DNA from: an uncultured Lachnospiraceae bacterium
GTDB lineage: Bacteria > Bacillota > Clostridia > Lachnospirales > Lachnospiraceae
Length of the DNA: 33,063 nucleotides
Direction: 5' to 3'
Assembly: GCA_910587765.1 (NCBI GenBank)
Contig: CAJUNR010000046.1
Span: forward strand, 1 to 33,063
Made by a program: the position numbers and the translations under genes. The notes under the pieces are model-generated. The model saw only the letters and a list, made by a program, of their open reading frames with translations, did not search any database and was not told the origin of the DNA. This document shows, one piece after another, positions 13,760 to 21,797 of the stretch. Position 1 is the first letter of the stretch, and every line of letters starts with the position of its first letter.

Positions 13760-13801
13760 GCTCCCGCTCCCCGTAAACGGTTCCCGCAGCCGGGAATTTC
13801 T

Positions 13802-14023
13802 TCAGCCGCCTCCCACCGGAGGGAAGATGGCCAGAACATCCCCGTCTTTCACAGGATCCTGCGTTTTGCTGTGGAAACCGTTGATCAGGAAGATGGAAAC
13901 TTCTTCTTCCGGTATCTGAAATTCTCTCAGAATGTCGGTTCCGCAGCGGTATTTGTCTCCTTCGAGAAGGAAGACTTTGCCTCTTCCTTCCCTAAGGGTT
14001 GCAAATAATCGGACTTCGATCAT
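13802..14023 (-). CDS. MoaD/ThiS-like ubiquitin-fold sulfur carrier
   Basis: 73 aa with the MoaD start (MIEVRLFATLREGRGK) and the exposed C-terminal tail PPVGGG, whose last Gly would be adenylated and thiocarboxylated. KDGDVLAIFPPVGGG is the classic final strand. The chosen ATG (14021-14023) overlaps the AOR stop (ATGA); a GTG 12 nt upstream would add MHRK. It is placed between AOR and the ThiF-like enzyme, as in many AOR operons, and so is probably dedicated to tungstopterin. Its tail has three glycines, one more than the usual pair. Confidence 0.88.
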   Translation of the reverse strand: MIEVRLFATLREGRGKVFLLEGDKYRCGTDILREFQIPEEEVSIFLINGFHSKTQDPVKDGDVLAIFPPVGGG

Positions 14024-15837
14024 TTTCCGATGCACTCGTCAAGACCGAGTTTCTTCAGCGTCTCGTCGGTCGGGAACGCGTCCACCCATCCTCTCGCCTC
14101 ATAGTACTGCGGCAGGGTAAGCGCGATCTGGGAGGTCATGCCCTTGGACGGTCCGTCCGGAATCGGCACTTCCTGGAGACGTTTCGGGAGTCTGTCGTCT
14201 TCCGGCTTCATTCCGGCCGCTTTGTTGAACATTCTCTCGATGTTGTAGATCCGGTCTCCGACCGTCAGAAGTTCTTCCGTCGTGTAGTTCGTTCCCGTCG
14301 CCGCGTTCAGCAGATCCGCGTATTCCTGCGCGCCCATGGCGAAGGACGTGAACAGACAGTTGCCCATGGAGTCGATGACCGCGGTCAGATCCTGGAAGGT
14401 CTTTGCCCATGACGCTTTATCGTCTGTCACGGTACGGTCAAGCTGCTGCGGAAGTCCCAGCACCTCGGGGCTGATCATGTATCCGCGTACGTGGCATCCG
14501 CCGCGGTTGGAAGTCGCGTATGTAATACCGATTCCCTGGATTCCGCGCGCGTCGTACGCCGGCATCTCCTGCTTCTTGACCGACATGGAGATCTCCGGAT
14601 GTCCGTAGTGCTCGCACAGTCTCGCGGAACCGGAGCTCATCAGCCATTCCAGCTCGGTATTGGGATCGCCCATGCGCCTGGTCCACTCTACGATGGCTTC
14701 CACAGAACCCCATTTGAGCGGGATGCCGCCGCATTCTTCTTCCTTAATATATCCTTTTTCATAAAGTTCCATAGCCGCCGCGATGGTACACGGTGTGGAG
14801 ATGGCGTCCAGACCATACTCGTTACACCACATGTTCGCTTCGTCAATGGCGTTGAGATTGTTGTTGCCGCAGTTGCCGCCGTATGCCCATAACGGCTCAT
14901 ACTCCGGACCGCCGGTTACACGGCCGTTCACATCGACCACACGTCCGCAGCCGATGGGGCAGCGGTGGCAGGCGCTGTTCTTAACAAGATAGGTTTCCTT
15001 CAGCGTCTCGCCGGAGATATCGTCTCCCTGCGGGTAATATGCGCCCTGCCAGTTGTTGGTCGGGAAACATCCGATGTTGTTTACGATGTTGACCAGTACG
15101 GCCGTACCCAGATCTCTCAAGCCGGAGCCGGTGACCGGGTTGGCTTTCAGGATCTCCATCGAACGCTTGTTTGCGGCCTTGAGCGCCTCCTCGTCGTGGA
15201 TGATATCCAGCTTTTTGCGGGATGCCGTCACCACGATGGCTTTGAGCTTCTTGCTGCCCATGACGGCGCCTACGCCGGAACGGCCCGCCGCGCGGTCCTT
15301 GTCGTTCATGATCGCCGCAAGAAGTACTTTCTTCTCCCCTGCCGGGCCGATGTTCAGAACGGACGCTTCCTTGCCGTGCTTTTCTTTTAATGTATCGTCG
15401 ATCTTTTCGGACATCATACCTACGTATTCCGCCGCGTCCAGAAGTTCGATTTTGTCGTCTTCAATATTGAGGTAACACCAGTTGGGCGCTTCGCCTTCCA
15501 CAATCAGCGCGTCCCATCCTGCGTATTTCAGTTTGGCGCCCCAGATTCCGCCGGAATTGGAACATGCGATCATCCCGGTCAGCGGGGACTTGGTACATAC
15601 CATATATCTTCCGGAGGACGGGGACAGCGTTCCTGTCATGGGGCCGGTGATATAGACCAGTTTGTTGTCCGGTGACAACGGATCCGCCGCGGCTACGCCT
15701 TCATCGTACAGGATCTTCGTTCCCAGACCGCGGCCGCCGATGAATTTCTTCGCCAGATCAAGATCCAGCTTCTCTACGGTGATCTGTCCGGTAGTCAGGT
15801 TGATCCGTGCGATTTTCTCGTAATAACATCCACTCAT
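14020..15837 (-). CDS. aor: Tungsten-dependent aldehyde:ferredoxin oxidoreductase
   Basis: 605 aa, the same length as I recall for the Pyrococcus furiosus enzyme. It oxidises aldehydes to acids (or reduces acids) with ferredoxin, using a bis-tungstopterin and one [4Fe-4S] cluster. Cluster ligands are visible as C290, C293, C297 (SACHRCPIGC) and C494 (DSMGNCLF), the canonical spacing. N-terminal FIGGRGLGTKILYDEG and PSSGRYMVCTKSPLTG are typical pterin-domain sequences, and GRSGVGAVMGSKKLKAIVV is a family signature. The chosen start ATG 15835-15837 (MSGCYYEKIARINL) has GGAGG just upstream; a longer open frame adds 15 unlikely residues. It is first in an operon with MoaD-like and ThiF-like genes. 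Confidence 0.96.
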   Translation of the reverse strand: MSGCYYEKIARINLTTGQITVEKLDLDLAKKFIGGRGLGTKILYDEGVAAADPLSPDNKLVYITGPMTGTLSPSSGRYMVCTKSPLTGMIACSNSGGIWGAKLKYAGWDALIVEGEAPNWCYLNIEDDKIELLDAAEYVGMMSEKIDDTLKEKHGKEASVLNIGPAGEKKVLLAAIMNDKDRAAGRSGVGAVMGSKKLKAIVVTASRKKLDIIHDEEALKAANKRSMEILKANPVTGSGLRDLGTAVLVNIVNNIGCFPTNNWQGAYYPQGDDISGETLKETYLVKNSACHRCPIGCGRVVDVNGRVTGGPEYEPLWAYGGNCGNNNLNAIDEANMWCNEYGLDAISTPCTIAAAMELYEKGYIKEEECGGIPLKWGSVEAIVEWTRRMGDPNTELEWLMSSGSARLCEHYGHPEISMSVKKQEMPAYDARGIQGIGITYATSNRGGCHVRGYMISPEVLGLPQQLDRTVTDDKASWAKTFQDLTAVIDSMGNCLFTSFAMGAQEYADLLNAATGTNYTTEELLTVGDRIYNIERMFNKAAGMKPEDDRLPKRLQEVPIPDGPSKGMTSQIALTLPQYYEARGWVDAFPTDETLKKLGLDECIGK

Positions 15838-15904
15838 AAAGATAGACCTCCTTCTTGGTAAAATGTAAAATGGATTGGACAAAGATTTTTATTTTATATA
15901 CAAT

Positions 15905-15933
15905 ATCATACCGTTTTCGCACAGAAATAGCAA
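15905..15933 (-). promoter_or_regulatory. AOR operon promoter with TGTGCGAAA-type element in the spacer
   Basis: On the minus strand: -35 TTGCTA (15928-15933), 17-nt spacer, -10 TATGAT (15905-15910). The spacer contains TGTGCGAAAA (15914-15923). Two related decamers, TTTCACGCAG and TTTGACGCAG, lie further upstream (about 15958-15990). About 100 nt of this region aligns without gaps to the ADH/regulator promoter region at 17,348-17,450. The rest of 15,838-16,095 holds the ribosome binding site and the ADH terminator. Confidence 0.75.
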
Positions 15934-16010
15934 TCAAAATCAGTAAAAGAACGAAATACTGCGTGAAATGAGATATATCTGCGTCAAATATAATAAAAAC
16001 GGCTTTTGGT

Positions 16011-16041
16011 AAAACACCTGCCGGCGTCGTGCCGGCAGGTG
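16011..16041 (-). terminator. Terminator of the alcohol dehydrogenase gene
   Basis: Perfect 11-bp inverted repeat CACCTGCCGGC (16015-16025) and GCCGGCAGGTG (16031-16041) with a 5-nt loop. On the minus strand TTTT follows at once. It lies 54 nt past the ADH stop and separates ADH from the AOR promoter. Confidence 0.85.
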
Positions 16042-16095
16042 CGGGTTCTTACTATGTAATTTTTTTATGTAATTTTGCGGAACATTCTGCCGGTT

Positions 16096-17313
16096 TTAGA
16101 AATCGACTTCCGTATCATAATAGCAGCATTTCAGAAGTTTTTCCATCTCTTCCTGGCTGGGCTGACGCGGATTCGATCCGGTACATGCATCCAGAATCGC
16201 GTTCTTCGCGATCTCCGGCAGTCTCTCAAGGAAAATGTTCTCCGGCACGAAGCCCTGATCGGTCGGATAGCTGTCCTTGCCGTAGTTCTTGATGCAGTGC
16301 GGAATATTCAGATCGTCGTTCATCTTCCGCAGGCACTTGATCAGCAGATCCACTTTCTCGTCGTCATTGCTTCCGCCAAGGCCCATGAAGTCCGCGATCA
16401 CGCCGTAGCGCTGTTTCGCAACCGGATCCTTCGCGTTGAACGCGATCACCTTGGGCAGATACATTGCGTTTGCCGCGCCGTGGATGATGTGCGCGCCCTG
16501 GTCTGCGAAGACCGCGCCGGTCTTGTGTGCCATGGAGTGCACGATACCGAGAAGCGCATTGGAGAACGCCATACCTGCCATACACTGTGCGTCATGCATC
16601 GTCGCTCTCTTCTTCATATCCTCATTGAAGGAGCCTACCAGATTGTCCTGGATCATCTTGATGGAATGAAGCGCCAGCGCGTCGGTGTAATTGCAGTTCG
16701 CGGTGGATACATACGCCTCGATGGAATGCGTGATCGCGTCCATACCGGTATGAGCCACGAGCTTCTTGGGCATGGTCTCTGCCAGCGCCGGATCGACGAT
16801 TGCCACATCGGGCGTAATCTCGAAGTCCGCCAGCGGATACTTGATCCCCTTCTCATAGTCCGTGATGACTGCGAATGCGGTCACCTCGGTTCCGGTTCCG
16901 GAAGTGGAGGAGATTGCGCAGAAATGAGCTTTGGTGCGCAGCTTAGGAAGTCCGAATACCTTGCACATATCCTCGAACGTCACATCCGGATACTCGTACT
17001 TGATCCACATCGCCTTGGTTGCGTCGATGGGAGAACCGCCGCCGATGGCCACGATCCAGTCGGGCTGGAACTCTCTCATCACCTCCGCGCCCTTCATCAC
17101 GGTGTCAACGGAAGGATCGGGCTCGATGCCCTCGAACAGCTTCACTTCCATGCCTGCTTCCTTCAGGTAATCGGTCACCTTGTCAAGAAAGCCGAAGCGT
17201 TTCATGGAGCCGCCGCCCACGCAGACCATTGCTTTCTTTCCGTCCAGAGTCTTCAGCGCCTCCAGAGCTCCCGGTCCATGATATACGTCTCTCGGTAATG
17301 TAAAACGTGCCAT
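16096..17313 (-). CDS. Iron-containing (group III) alcohol dehydrogenase
   Basis: 405 aa. The NAD(P)-binding motif is IVAIGGGSPIDATKAMW, with SSTSGTGTEVTAFAVI next to it. Metal ligands are the Asp in AIVDPALAETMP and His residues in AHTGMDAITHSIEAY and GIVHSMAHKTGAVFADQGAHIIHG. It interconverts aldehydes and primary alcohols with NAD(P)H. Together with AOR (acid/aldehyde) this would make a two-step acid-to-alcohol or alcohol-to-acid route, and both promoters share the same element. ATG 17311-17313 has AAAGGAGG upstream. It is a single-gene transcript ending at the hairpin 16,015-16,041. Confidence 0.93.
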   Translation of the reverse strand: MARFTLPRDVYHGPGALEALKTLDGKKAMVCVGGGSMKRFGFLDKVTDYLKEAGMEVKLFEGIEPDPSVDTVMKGAEVMREFQPDWIVAIGGGSPIDATKAMWIKYEYPDVTFEDMCKVFGLPKLRTKAHFCAISSTSGTGTEVTAFAVITDYEKGIKYPLADFEITPDVAIVDPALAETMPKKLVAHTGMDAITHSIEAYVSTANCNYTDALALHSIKMIQDNLVGSFNEDMKKRATMHDAQCMAGMAFSNALLGIVHSMAHKTGAVFADQGAHIIHGAANAMYLPKVIAFNAKDPVAKQRYGVIADFMGLGGSNDDEKVDLLIKCLRKMNDDLNIPHCIKNYGKDSYPTDQGFVPENIFLERLPEIAKNAILDACTGSNPRQPSQEEMEKLLKCCYYDTEVDF

Positions 17314-17358
17314 AAAAATACCTCCTTTAATGATAATGGCTTGTATGTTATATCTAAT

Positions 17359-17387
17359 ATCATACGAGTTTGCGCAGAAAATATCAA
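17359..17387 (-). promoter_or_regulatory. ADH promoter with operator-like element in the spacer
   Basis: On the minus strand: -35 TTGATA (17382-17387), 17-nt spacer, -10 TATGAT (17359-17364). The spacer contains TGCGCAAA (17369-17376), matching the TGTGCGAAA element of the AOR and regulator promoters. The shape is the same as the AOR promoter in exact register. Confidence 0.75.
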
Positions 17388-17404
17388 TAAAATAAATAAA
17401 AGTA

Positions 17405-17433
17405 TTGAAATATTGTGCGAAATAATATATATT
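17405..17433 (+). promoter_or_regulatory. Promoter of the TaoR-like regulator
   Basis: TTGAAA (17405-17410), 17-nt spacer, TATATT (17428-17433). The spacer holds TGTGCGAAA (17414-17422), so the regulator probably controls itself. It is divergent from, and only 18 nt away from, the ADH -35. Confidence 0.65.
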
Positions 17434-17465
17434 AATGCCAAATACAACAAAGGAGGAGGGCTTGA

Positions 17466-18410
17466 TTGGATCAGAATAAATCTCTGTCGACCGAAGAGGT
17501 CGCCAGAATCCTTCATGTCAGTAAAAGCACCATTTATGCGCTGATCAAAAAAGGAGAGATTGTCTCCTACAAAATAGGCAGAAAGGTCCGGTTTACCCAG
17601 GAGGATGTGGACGCCTACATCGCGAGGAGCCGGCATTCCCAGCAGGTGGCGGCTCCGGTGCAGAAAGTGACCGTGCAGAGCAGCCTTCTGTACGGAGATT
17701 CCGCGCAGAAGCAGCCCCTGATCATCTCCGGGCAGGATGTGATCCTGGATATCCTGTCCAACTATCTCCATCAGTACGGCATTCAGGCGCTGCGGGCTTA
17801 TGTGGGGAGCTTTGAGAGTCTGCTGTCCCTCTATCAGGGAAACGTGCAGGCGGCTACGTGCCATCTGTGGGATTCCGATACGGACAGCTACAATCTGCCC
17901 TATATCCGCCGTCTGATGCCGGGGGTTCATGCGGTGGCCGTCAACCTGACCTGGCGGATGCAGGGCTTTTATGTAAAAAAGGGCAATCCCAAGGGAATCA
18001 CCTCGTGGGAGGATCTGACGCGGCCGGACGTGGCCATTTTGAACCGGCGCAGCGGGACCGGTTCCCGAATCCTGCTGGACGAACATTTGTTCCGGATGAA
18101 GGTTCCTTCCGCGTCGGTCAGGGGATATGAGAACGAGATGTCGTCGCATCTGACGGTGGCTGCGGCCATCGCGGAAGGGCAGGCGGATGTGGGAATCGGC
18201 ACCGGGCGGGTGATCAAACAGTTTCCGGATCTGGATTTCGTTCCGGTTCAGAGGGAACGCTATGATCTCGTCGTCAAGAAAGAAATGTATCATTCACCGG
18301 GGATCCAGGCCATGCTTCAGATTCTGAGATCCCGGGAATATCAGAACGATATTTTTTCCATTGCGGATAATGATTACACGGATCTGGGAAAGATCGTAGG
18401 GGAGGTATGA
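17466..18410 (+). CDS. TaoR-like regulator: excisionase-type HTH fused to PBP-like metal/oxyanion sensor
   Basis: 314 aa. Residues 4-55 are a MerR/excisionase (HTH_17) DNA-binding domain (LSTEEVARILHVSKSTIYALIKKGEIVSYKIGRKVRFTQ...). Residues ~85-300 are a periplasmic-binding-protein-like domain of PF12727 type (RRSGTGSRILLDEHLF, GYENEMSSHLTVAAAIAEGQADVGIGTGRV, LDFVPVQRERYDLVV). I recall that this architecture defines the TaoR family of regulators of tungstoenzyme and tungstate/molybdate transport genes, with TaoR of Desulfovibrio vulgaris acting on aor and tup. The start is TTG 17466 with AGGAGGAGGG at 17451-17460. It is divergent from ADH and just upstream of moeA. Likely targets are ADH, AOR and itself through the TGTGCGAAA element. 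Confidence 0.85.
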   Translation: MDQNKSLSTEEVARILHVSKSTIYALIKKGEIVSYKIGRKVRFTQEDVDAYIARSRHSQQVAAPVQKVTVQSSLLYGDSAQKQPLIISGQDVILDILSNYLHQYGIQALRAYVGSFESLLSLYQGNVQAATCHLWDSDTDSYNLPYIRRLMPGVHAVAVNLTWRMQGFYVKKGNPKGITSWEDLTRPDVAILNRRSGTGSRILLDEHLFRMKVPSASVRGYENEMSSHLTVAAAIAEGQADVGIGTGRVIKQFPDLDFVPVQRERYDLVVKKEMYHSPGIQAMLQILRSREYQNDIFSIADNDYTDLGKIVGEV

Positions 18411-18411
18411 G

Positions 18412-19638
18412 ATGCTGACGGTAAAGACACCTGAGGAAGTATTCGAGATCATCAAGACGCAGTTTGAACCGGCCGCGGACAGAACGGAGACGGTTCCCTG
18501 GACGCAGGCCGCCGGGCGGGTGCTGGCGGAAGAGATCCGCGCCCGGGAATATGTCCCCGCTTTTGACCGCTCCACCGTGGACGGATTTGCCGTACATGCA
18601 AAGGACACCTTCGGCTGCAGTGACAGCATTCCGGCGATTCTGCAGAACACGCAGGAGATTCTGATGGGACAGGCGGCCGGCTTTGCGCTGAAGGAGGGAT
18701 GCTGCGCGCCGATTCCCACCGGCGGGGAACTGCCGGAAGGTGCGGACGCGGTGCAGATGATCGAATATACCGAGGATTACGGGGACGGAACGACCGGTAT
18801 CCTGAAGCCGGCCGCACCGGGGCATAACGTGATTCTCAAAGGGGACGACGTGTATCCGGGCAAGCCGGTCCTTCCGTCAGGACGGAGACTGACGCCCCAG
18901 GACATCGGGGCGCTGGCGGCCATGGGCGTGGTGGACGTTCCGGTGGTGCGCAGGCTGAAGGCGGGCATTCTGTCCACAGGGGACGAGCTGGTCCCGCCGC
19001 AGCAGGCGCCGGGACCGGGGCAGATCCGGGATGTGAACAGCAGCCTGCTTGCGGCGCTCATGGCGCGGCTGGGGGCGTCGCCGGCCGTGTACGGAATCAT
19101 CCCGGATCAGGAAGAACTGCTTGGACGGAAGATCGAGGAGGCCGTGCGGGAATGCGATCTGGTGCTGCTCTCCGGCGGCAGCAGCGTGGGAGTCAAGGAT
19201 GCGGCCTGCCGCGTCATCGAAGCCCGCGGAGAGATTCTCTTTCACGGGATTGCCATGAAGCCCGGAAAACCGACGCTTTTCGGAAAGATCGGCGGCCGTC
19301 CGGTCATTGGGCTCCCGGGGCATCCGGTGGCGGCGTTTTTTATCACGCACATCTTTGTCCGGAGGCTGCTGGCGCAGCTTGGCGGATATGCGCTGCGGGA
19401 TATCCCGGTCATGGCGCGGCTTTCGGAATCCGTGGAGGCAAATCACGGCCGCGCGCAGTATAACGGGGTCTTTCTGGAACAGACGGACAACGGGATTACG
19501 GCCCGGCCGATCCGCGGAAAATCCGGCCTGATTACGACGCTGGCGGGCTCGGACGGTTATTTCTGCATTCCCAGGGACTGCGAGGGGCTGCCCGCGGGGG
19601 CGGAGGTTGCGGTCACCCTGTATTCGGCCGACGGATGA
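18412..19638 (+). CDS. moeA: Molybdopterin molybdotransferase MoeA
   Basis: 408 aa, the standard MoeA length. It inserts molybdate (or tungstate) into adenylated molybdopterin. Features are PAFDRSTVDGFAVHAKD (active-site loop), PIPTGGELPEGADAVQMIE, AGILSTGDELVPP, VLLSGGSSVGVKD (MoCF domain) and GIAMKPGKPTLFG, then GLPGHPVAAF. The ATG at 18412 follows the regulator's TGA directly, with GGGGAGG upstream, so the two are likely co-transcribed. A second MoeA with an extra domain follows at 19,756, suggesting one copy per metal or target enzyme. Its stop codon lies inside the first unit of a tandem repeat. Confidence 0.95.
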   Translation: MLTVKTPEEVFEIIKTQFEPAADRTETVPWTQAAGRVLAEEIRAREYVPAFDRSTVDGFAVHAKDTFGCSDSIPAILQNTQEILMGQAAGFALKEGCCAPIPTGGELPEGADAVQMIEYTEDYGDGTTGILKPAAPGHNVILKGDDVYPGKPVLPSGRRLTPQDIGALAAMGVVDVPVVRRLKAGILSTGDELVPPQQAPGPGQIRDVNSSLLAALMARLGASPAVYGIIPDQEELLGRKIEEAVRECDLVLLSGGSSVGVKDAACRVIEARGEILFHGIAMKPGKPTLFGKIGGRPVIGLPGHPVAAFFITHIFVRRLLAQLGGYALRDIPVMARLSESVEANHGRAQYNGVFLEQTDNGITARPIRGKSGLITTLAGSDGYFCIPRDCEGLPAGAEVAVTLYSADG

Positions 19639-19730
19639 GCGGCGGACGACCGGAGAATGGCCGGCGGATGAGTGACAGACGGCCGGAGAAGGATTGACGG
19701 ATGAATGACAGGCGACTGGAAAATGATGGA
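19632..19730 (+). repeat. Three tandem 33-bp repeats at the end of moeA
   Basis: Units start at 19632, 19665 and 19698, each opening with CGGATGA and containing GAC(A)G...GGAGAA/GGAAAA-like tracts; they match each other at roughly two thirds to three quarters of positions. The first unit covers the last codons and the TGA of moeA; the others fill the gap to the next gene. The 33-bp length keeps frame. This looks like duplication of the gene end, and it spaces the two moeA-type genes. Confidence 0.85.
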
Positions 19731-19755
19731 TTGATGGAAAAGGATGGAAATTGTA

Positions 19756-21666
19756 ATGGCATTTCAATATTTGACCAATGTGCCGCTGGAACAGGCGAAG
19801 AAAGAATATCTGGAACTTTTAATCAAAAACGGAATGGGAGGCGTTCCGGAGCGGATCCGCGTGCAGGACGCCTGCGGCAGAGTAACGGCCTGCGCGGTCT
19901 ATGCGCACATCTGCGCGCCCCACTATCATGCGAGCGCCATGGACGGGATTGCCGTGCAGGCGGGGGATACGTTCGGCGCGACCCAGACGACGTCGGTGAC
20001 GCTGCCGCCGGAGCGGTACACGGTGGTGGATACCGGAGATCCGGTTCCGGAACATTGCGATGCAGTCGTCATGGTTGAGGATGTGGTGAGGGAAGAGGAC
20101 GGTTCGGTCCGTCTCTATGATGCGGCGGCGCCCTGGCAGCATATCCGCCAGATCGGGGAGGATATCTGCGCGGGCGAGATGATTCTGCCCGCTTACACGG
20201 CCGTCTCTCCCTCGGCCATCGGCGCGCTGCTGGCGGGCGGCGTGATGGAGCTGGATGTGCTGAAGAAGCCGGTGGTCGGCATTATCCCTACCGGCGATGA
20301 GATCATTCCCCCGACCGCCGATCCGGCGCCCGGCGACATAATCGAATTTAATTCCTCCATCTTCTCGGCCATGCTCCGGCAGTGGGGAGCGGAGCCTGTG
20401 ACCTTCCCCATCGTGCCGGACCGGTTTGACGAGATCAAAGCCGCGGTGTCCGGGGCGCTCTCGAAGTGCGACATCGTACTTCTGAACGCCGGTTCCTCCG
20501 CGGGCCGGGAAGATTATTCCGCCCGGGTGATCCGGGAGCTTGGGGGCGTGCTGTACCACGGGATTGCCATGAAACCCGGAAAACCGGCGATTCTGGGCTA
20601 TCAGGGCGCCAAACCCATCCTGGGCGTTCCGGGGTATCCGGTCTCGGGAATCATCGTGATCGAACAGCTTTTAAAACCGGTCATTGAATATATGACCCGT
20701 CATCCGCTCCGCCGGGAGGAAACCGTCCGGGCGCAGCTTTCCCGGCCGGTGGTTTCCGGACTGAAGTATCAGGAGTTTGTCCGGGTCCGCATGGGGTATG
20801 TGGACGGGCGTCTGATTGCGACTCCTTTGAACCGGGGCAGCGGCGTGGTTTCCTCGTTCATGAAAGCGGACGGGATCCTGACGATTTCTCAGGGACTGGA
20901 AGGCTGTGAAGCCGGGAGCGAGGTGCCGATCCGTCTTCTGCGGCCGAAAGAAGAACTGGAACATACACTGGTGGCCATCGGAAGCCATGACCCGCTTCTG
21001 GACGAACTGGCGGATCTGCTTCACCGCAGAAATCCGGCGCACTTTATGGCCTCCACCCATACCGGTTCCATGGGGGGCATCATGGCTGTCCGCCGCAGAG
21101 AGACACATGTGGCGGGGATTCATCTTCTGGACGAGAAGGACGGAACGTATAACGAATCTTATATCCGCAAATATTTTCCGGGCGGAGGCGTCCGTCTTGT
21201 GGAATGCGTCGGGAGAACCCAGGGGATTATGGCGGCGAAGGACAATCCCAGGCAGATTACCGGGATCGAATCGCTTGCGTCGTCCGGCATCCGTTATGTC
21301 AACCGGCAGAAAGGCTCGGGGACAAGGATCCTGATGGATTATCTGTGCGCAAAACACCGTCTGGATACGGCTTCCATCTACGGCTATGAGCGGGAGGAAT
21401 TTACGCACACTTCGGTTGCGGCGCAGATCGCGTCCGGCTCTGCGGATGCGGGGATGGGAATCTACTCCGCCGCGAAGATGTACGATCTTGCATTTATTCC
21501 GGTCTGTACGGAGCAGTACGACCTGCTCATTCCGGACAGCGCGTGGGAGACGCCGCTGGTACAGGAGATGCTTGCGCTTTTAAGGAGCAGGGAATTTGCC
21601 GGGAAGCTGGAGGAACTGGGCGGTTATACGCTGCGGTCTCCCGGAGAAGTGCGGCGCCGTTTTTAA
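19756..21666 (+). CDS. moeA: MoeA fused to a PBP-like sensor domain
   Basis: 636 aa (ATG 19756 with AAAGGA about 11 nt upstream; an ATG at 19744 would add four residues). Residues 1-~400 are a complete MoeA: HYHASAMDGIAVQAGD, GIIPTGDEIIPP, LLNAGSSAGREDYSA, GIAMKPGKPAILGYQ. Residues ~405-636 are the same PF12727-type PBP-like domain as in the TaoR-like protein (MASTHTGSMGGIMAVRR, NRQKGSGTRILMDYLCAKH, GYEREEFTHTSVAAQIASGSADAGMGIYSA, FIPVCTEQYDLLIP). The fusion may sense or deliver the oxyanion or pterin to the insertase. Such MoeA-PBP proteins are known in Bacillota and archaea. It follows moeA by a repeat-filled gap. Confidence 0.93.
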   Translation: MAFQYLTNVPLEQAKKEYLELLIKNGMGGVPERIRVQDACGRVTACAVYAHICAPHYHASAMDGIAVQAGDTFGATQTTSVTLPPERYTVVDTGDPVPEHCDAVVMVEDVVREEDGSVRLYDAAAPWQHIRQIGEDICAGEMILPAYTAVSPSAIGALLAGGVMELDVLKKPVVGIIPTGDEIIPPTADPAPGDIIEFNSSIFSAMLRQWGAEPVTFPIVPDRFDEIKAAVSGALSKCDIVLLNAGSSAGREDYSARVIRELGGVLYHGIAMKPGKPAILGYQGAKPILGVPGYPVSGIIVIEQLLKPVIEYMTRHPLRREETVRAQLSRPVVSGLKYQEFVRVRMGYVDGRLIATPLNRGSGVVSSFMKADGILTISQGLEGCEAGSEVPIRLLRPKEELEHTLVAIGSHDPLLDELADLLHRRNPAHFMASTHTGSMGGIMAVRRRETHVAGIHLLDEKDGTYNESYIRKYFPGGGVRLVECVGRTQGIMAAKDNPRQITGIESLASSGIRYVNRQKGSGTRILMDYLCAKHRLDTASIYGYEREEFTHTSVAAQIASGSADAGMGIYSAAKMYDLAFIPVCTEQYDLLIPDSAWETPLVQEMLALLRSREFAGKLEELGGYTLRSPGEVRRRF

Positions 21667-21712
21667 AAAACGGTGTGAAACATAGGCGTTCCGCCGCTGC
21701 CGTCTGTGCACA

Positions 21713-21797
21713 CGGGCATCCGAATGAAACAGGTCAGCGGACTGACTGGCGCCCGGTGCGTGAGCATGGGATGAAATCCATCCCGCTCAAATGCCTG
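21713..21797 (+). promoter_or_regulatory. Structured leader, possible riboswitch, before the flavoprotein pair
   Basis: The 150-nt gap 21,667-21,816 folds well. CGGGCAT (21713-21719) can close with ATGCCTG (21791-21797), enclosing a GTCAG/CTGAC hairpin (21733-21746) and a strong hairpin TGAGC-AT-GGGATG / CATCCC-GCTCA (21761-21789). A competing stem with a GTGA (GNRA) tetraloop, CCC-G-GTGC/GCAT-GGG (21752-21770), excludes part of the latter. Alternative folds close to a ribosome binding site (AAAGGA 21807-21812) suggest a switch. A Moco/Tuco-type riboswitch is one guess given the neighbours, but I cannot confirm a consensus. Confidence 0.4.

Noticed and set aside
19632..19730. The 33-bp repeats as a small CRISPR array
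   Set aside because: Units are directly adjacent with no unique spacers, they diverge from each other, overlap a coding end, and no cas genes are present.
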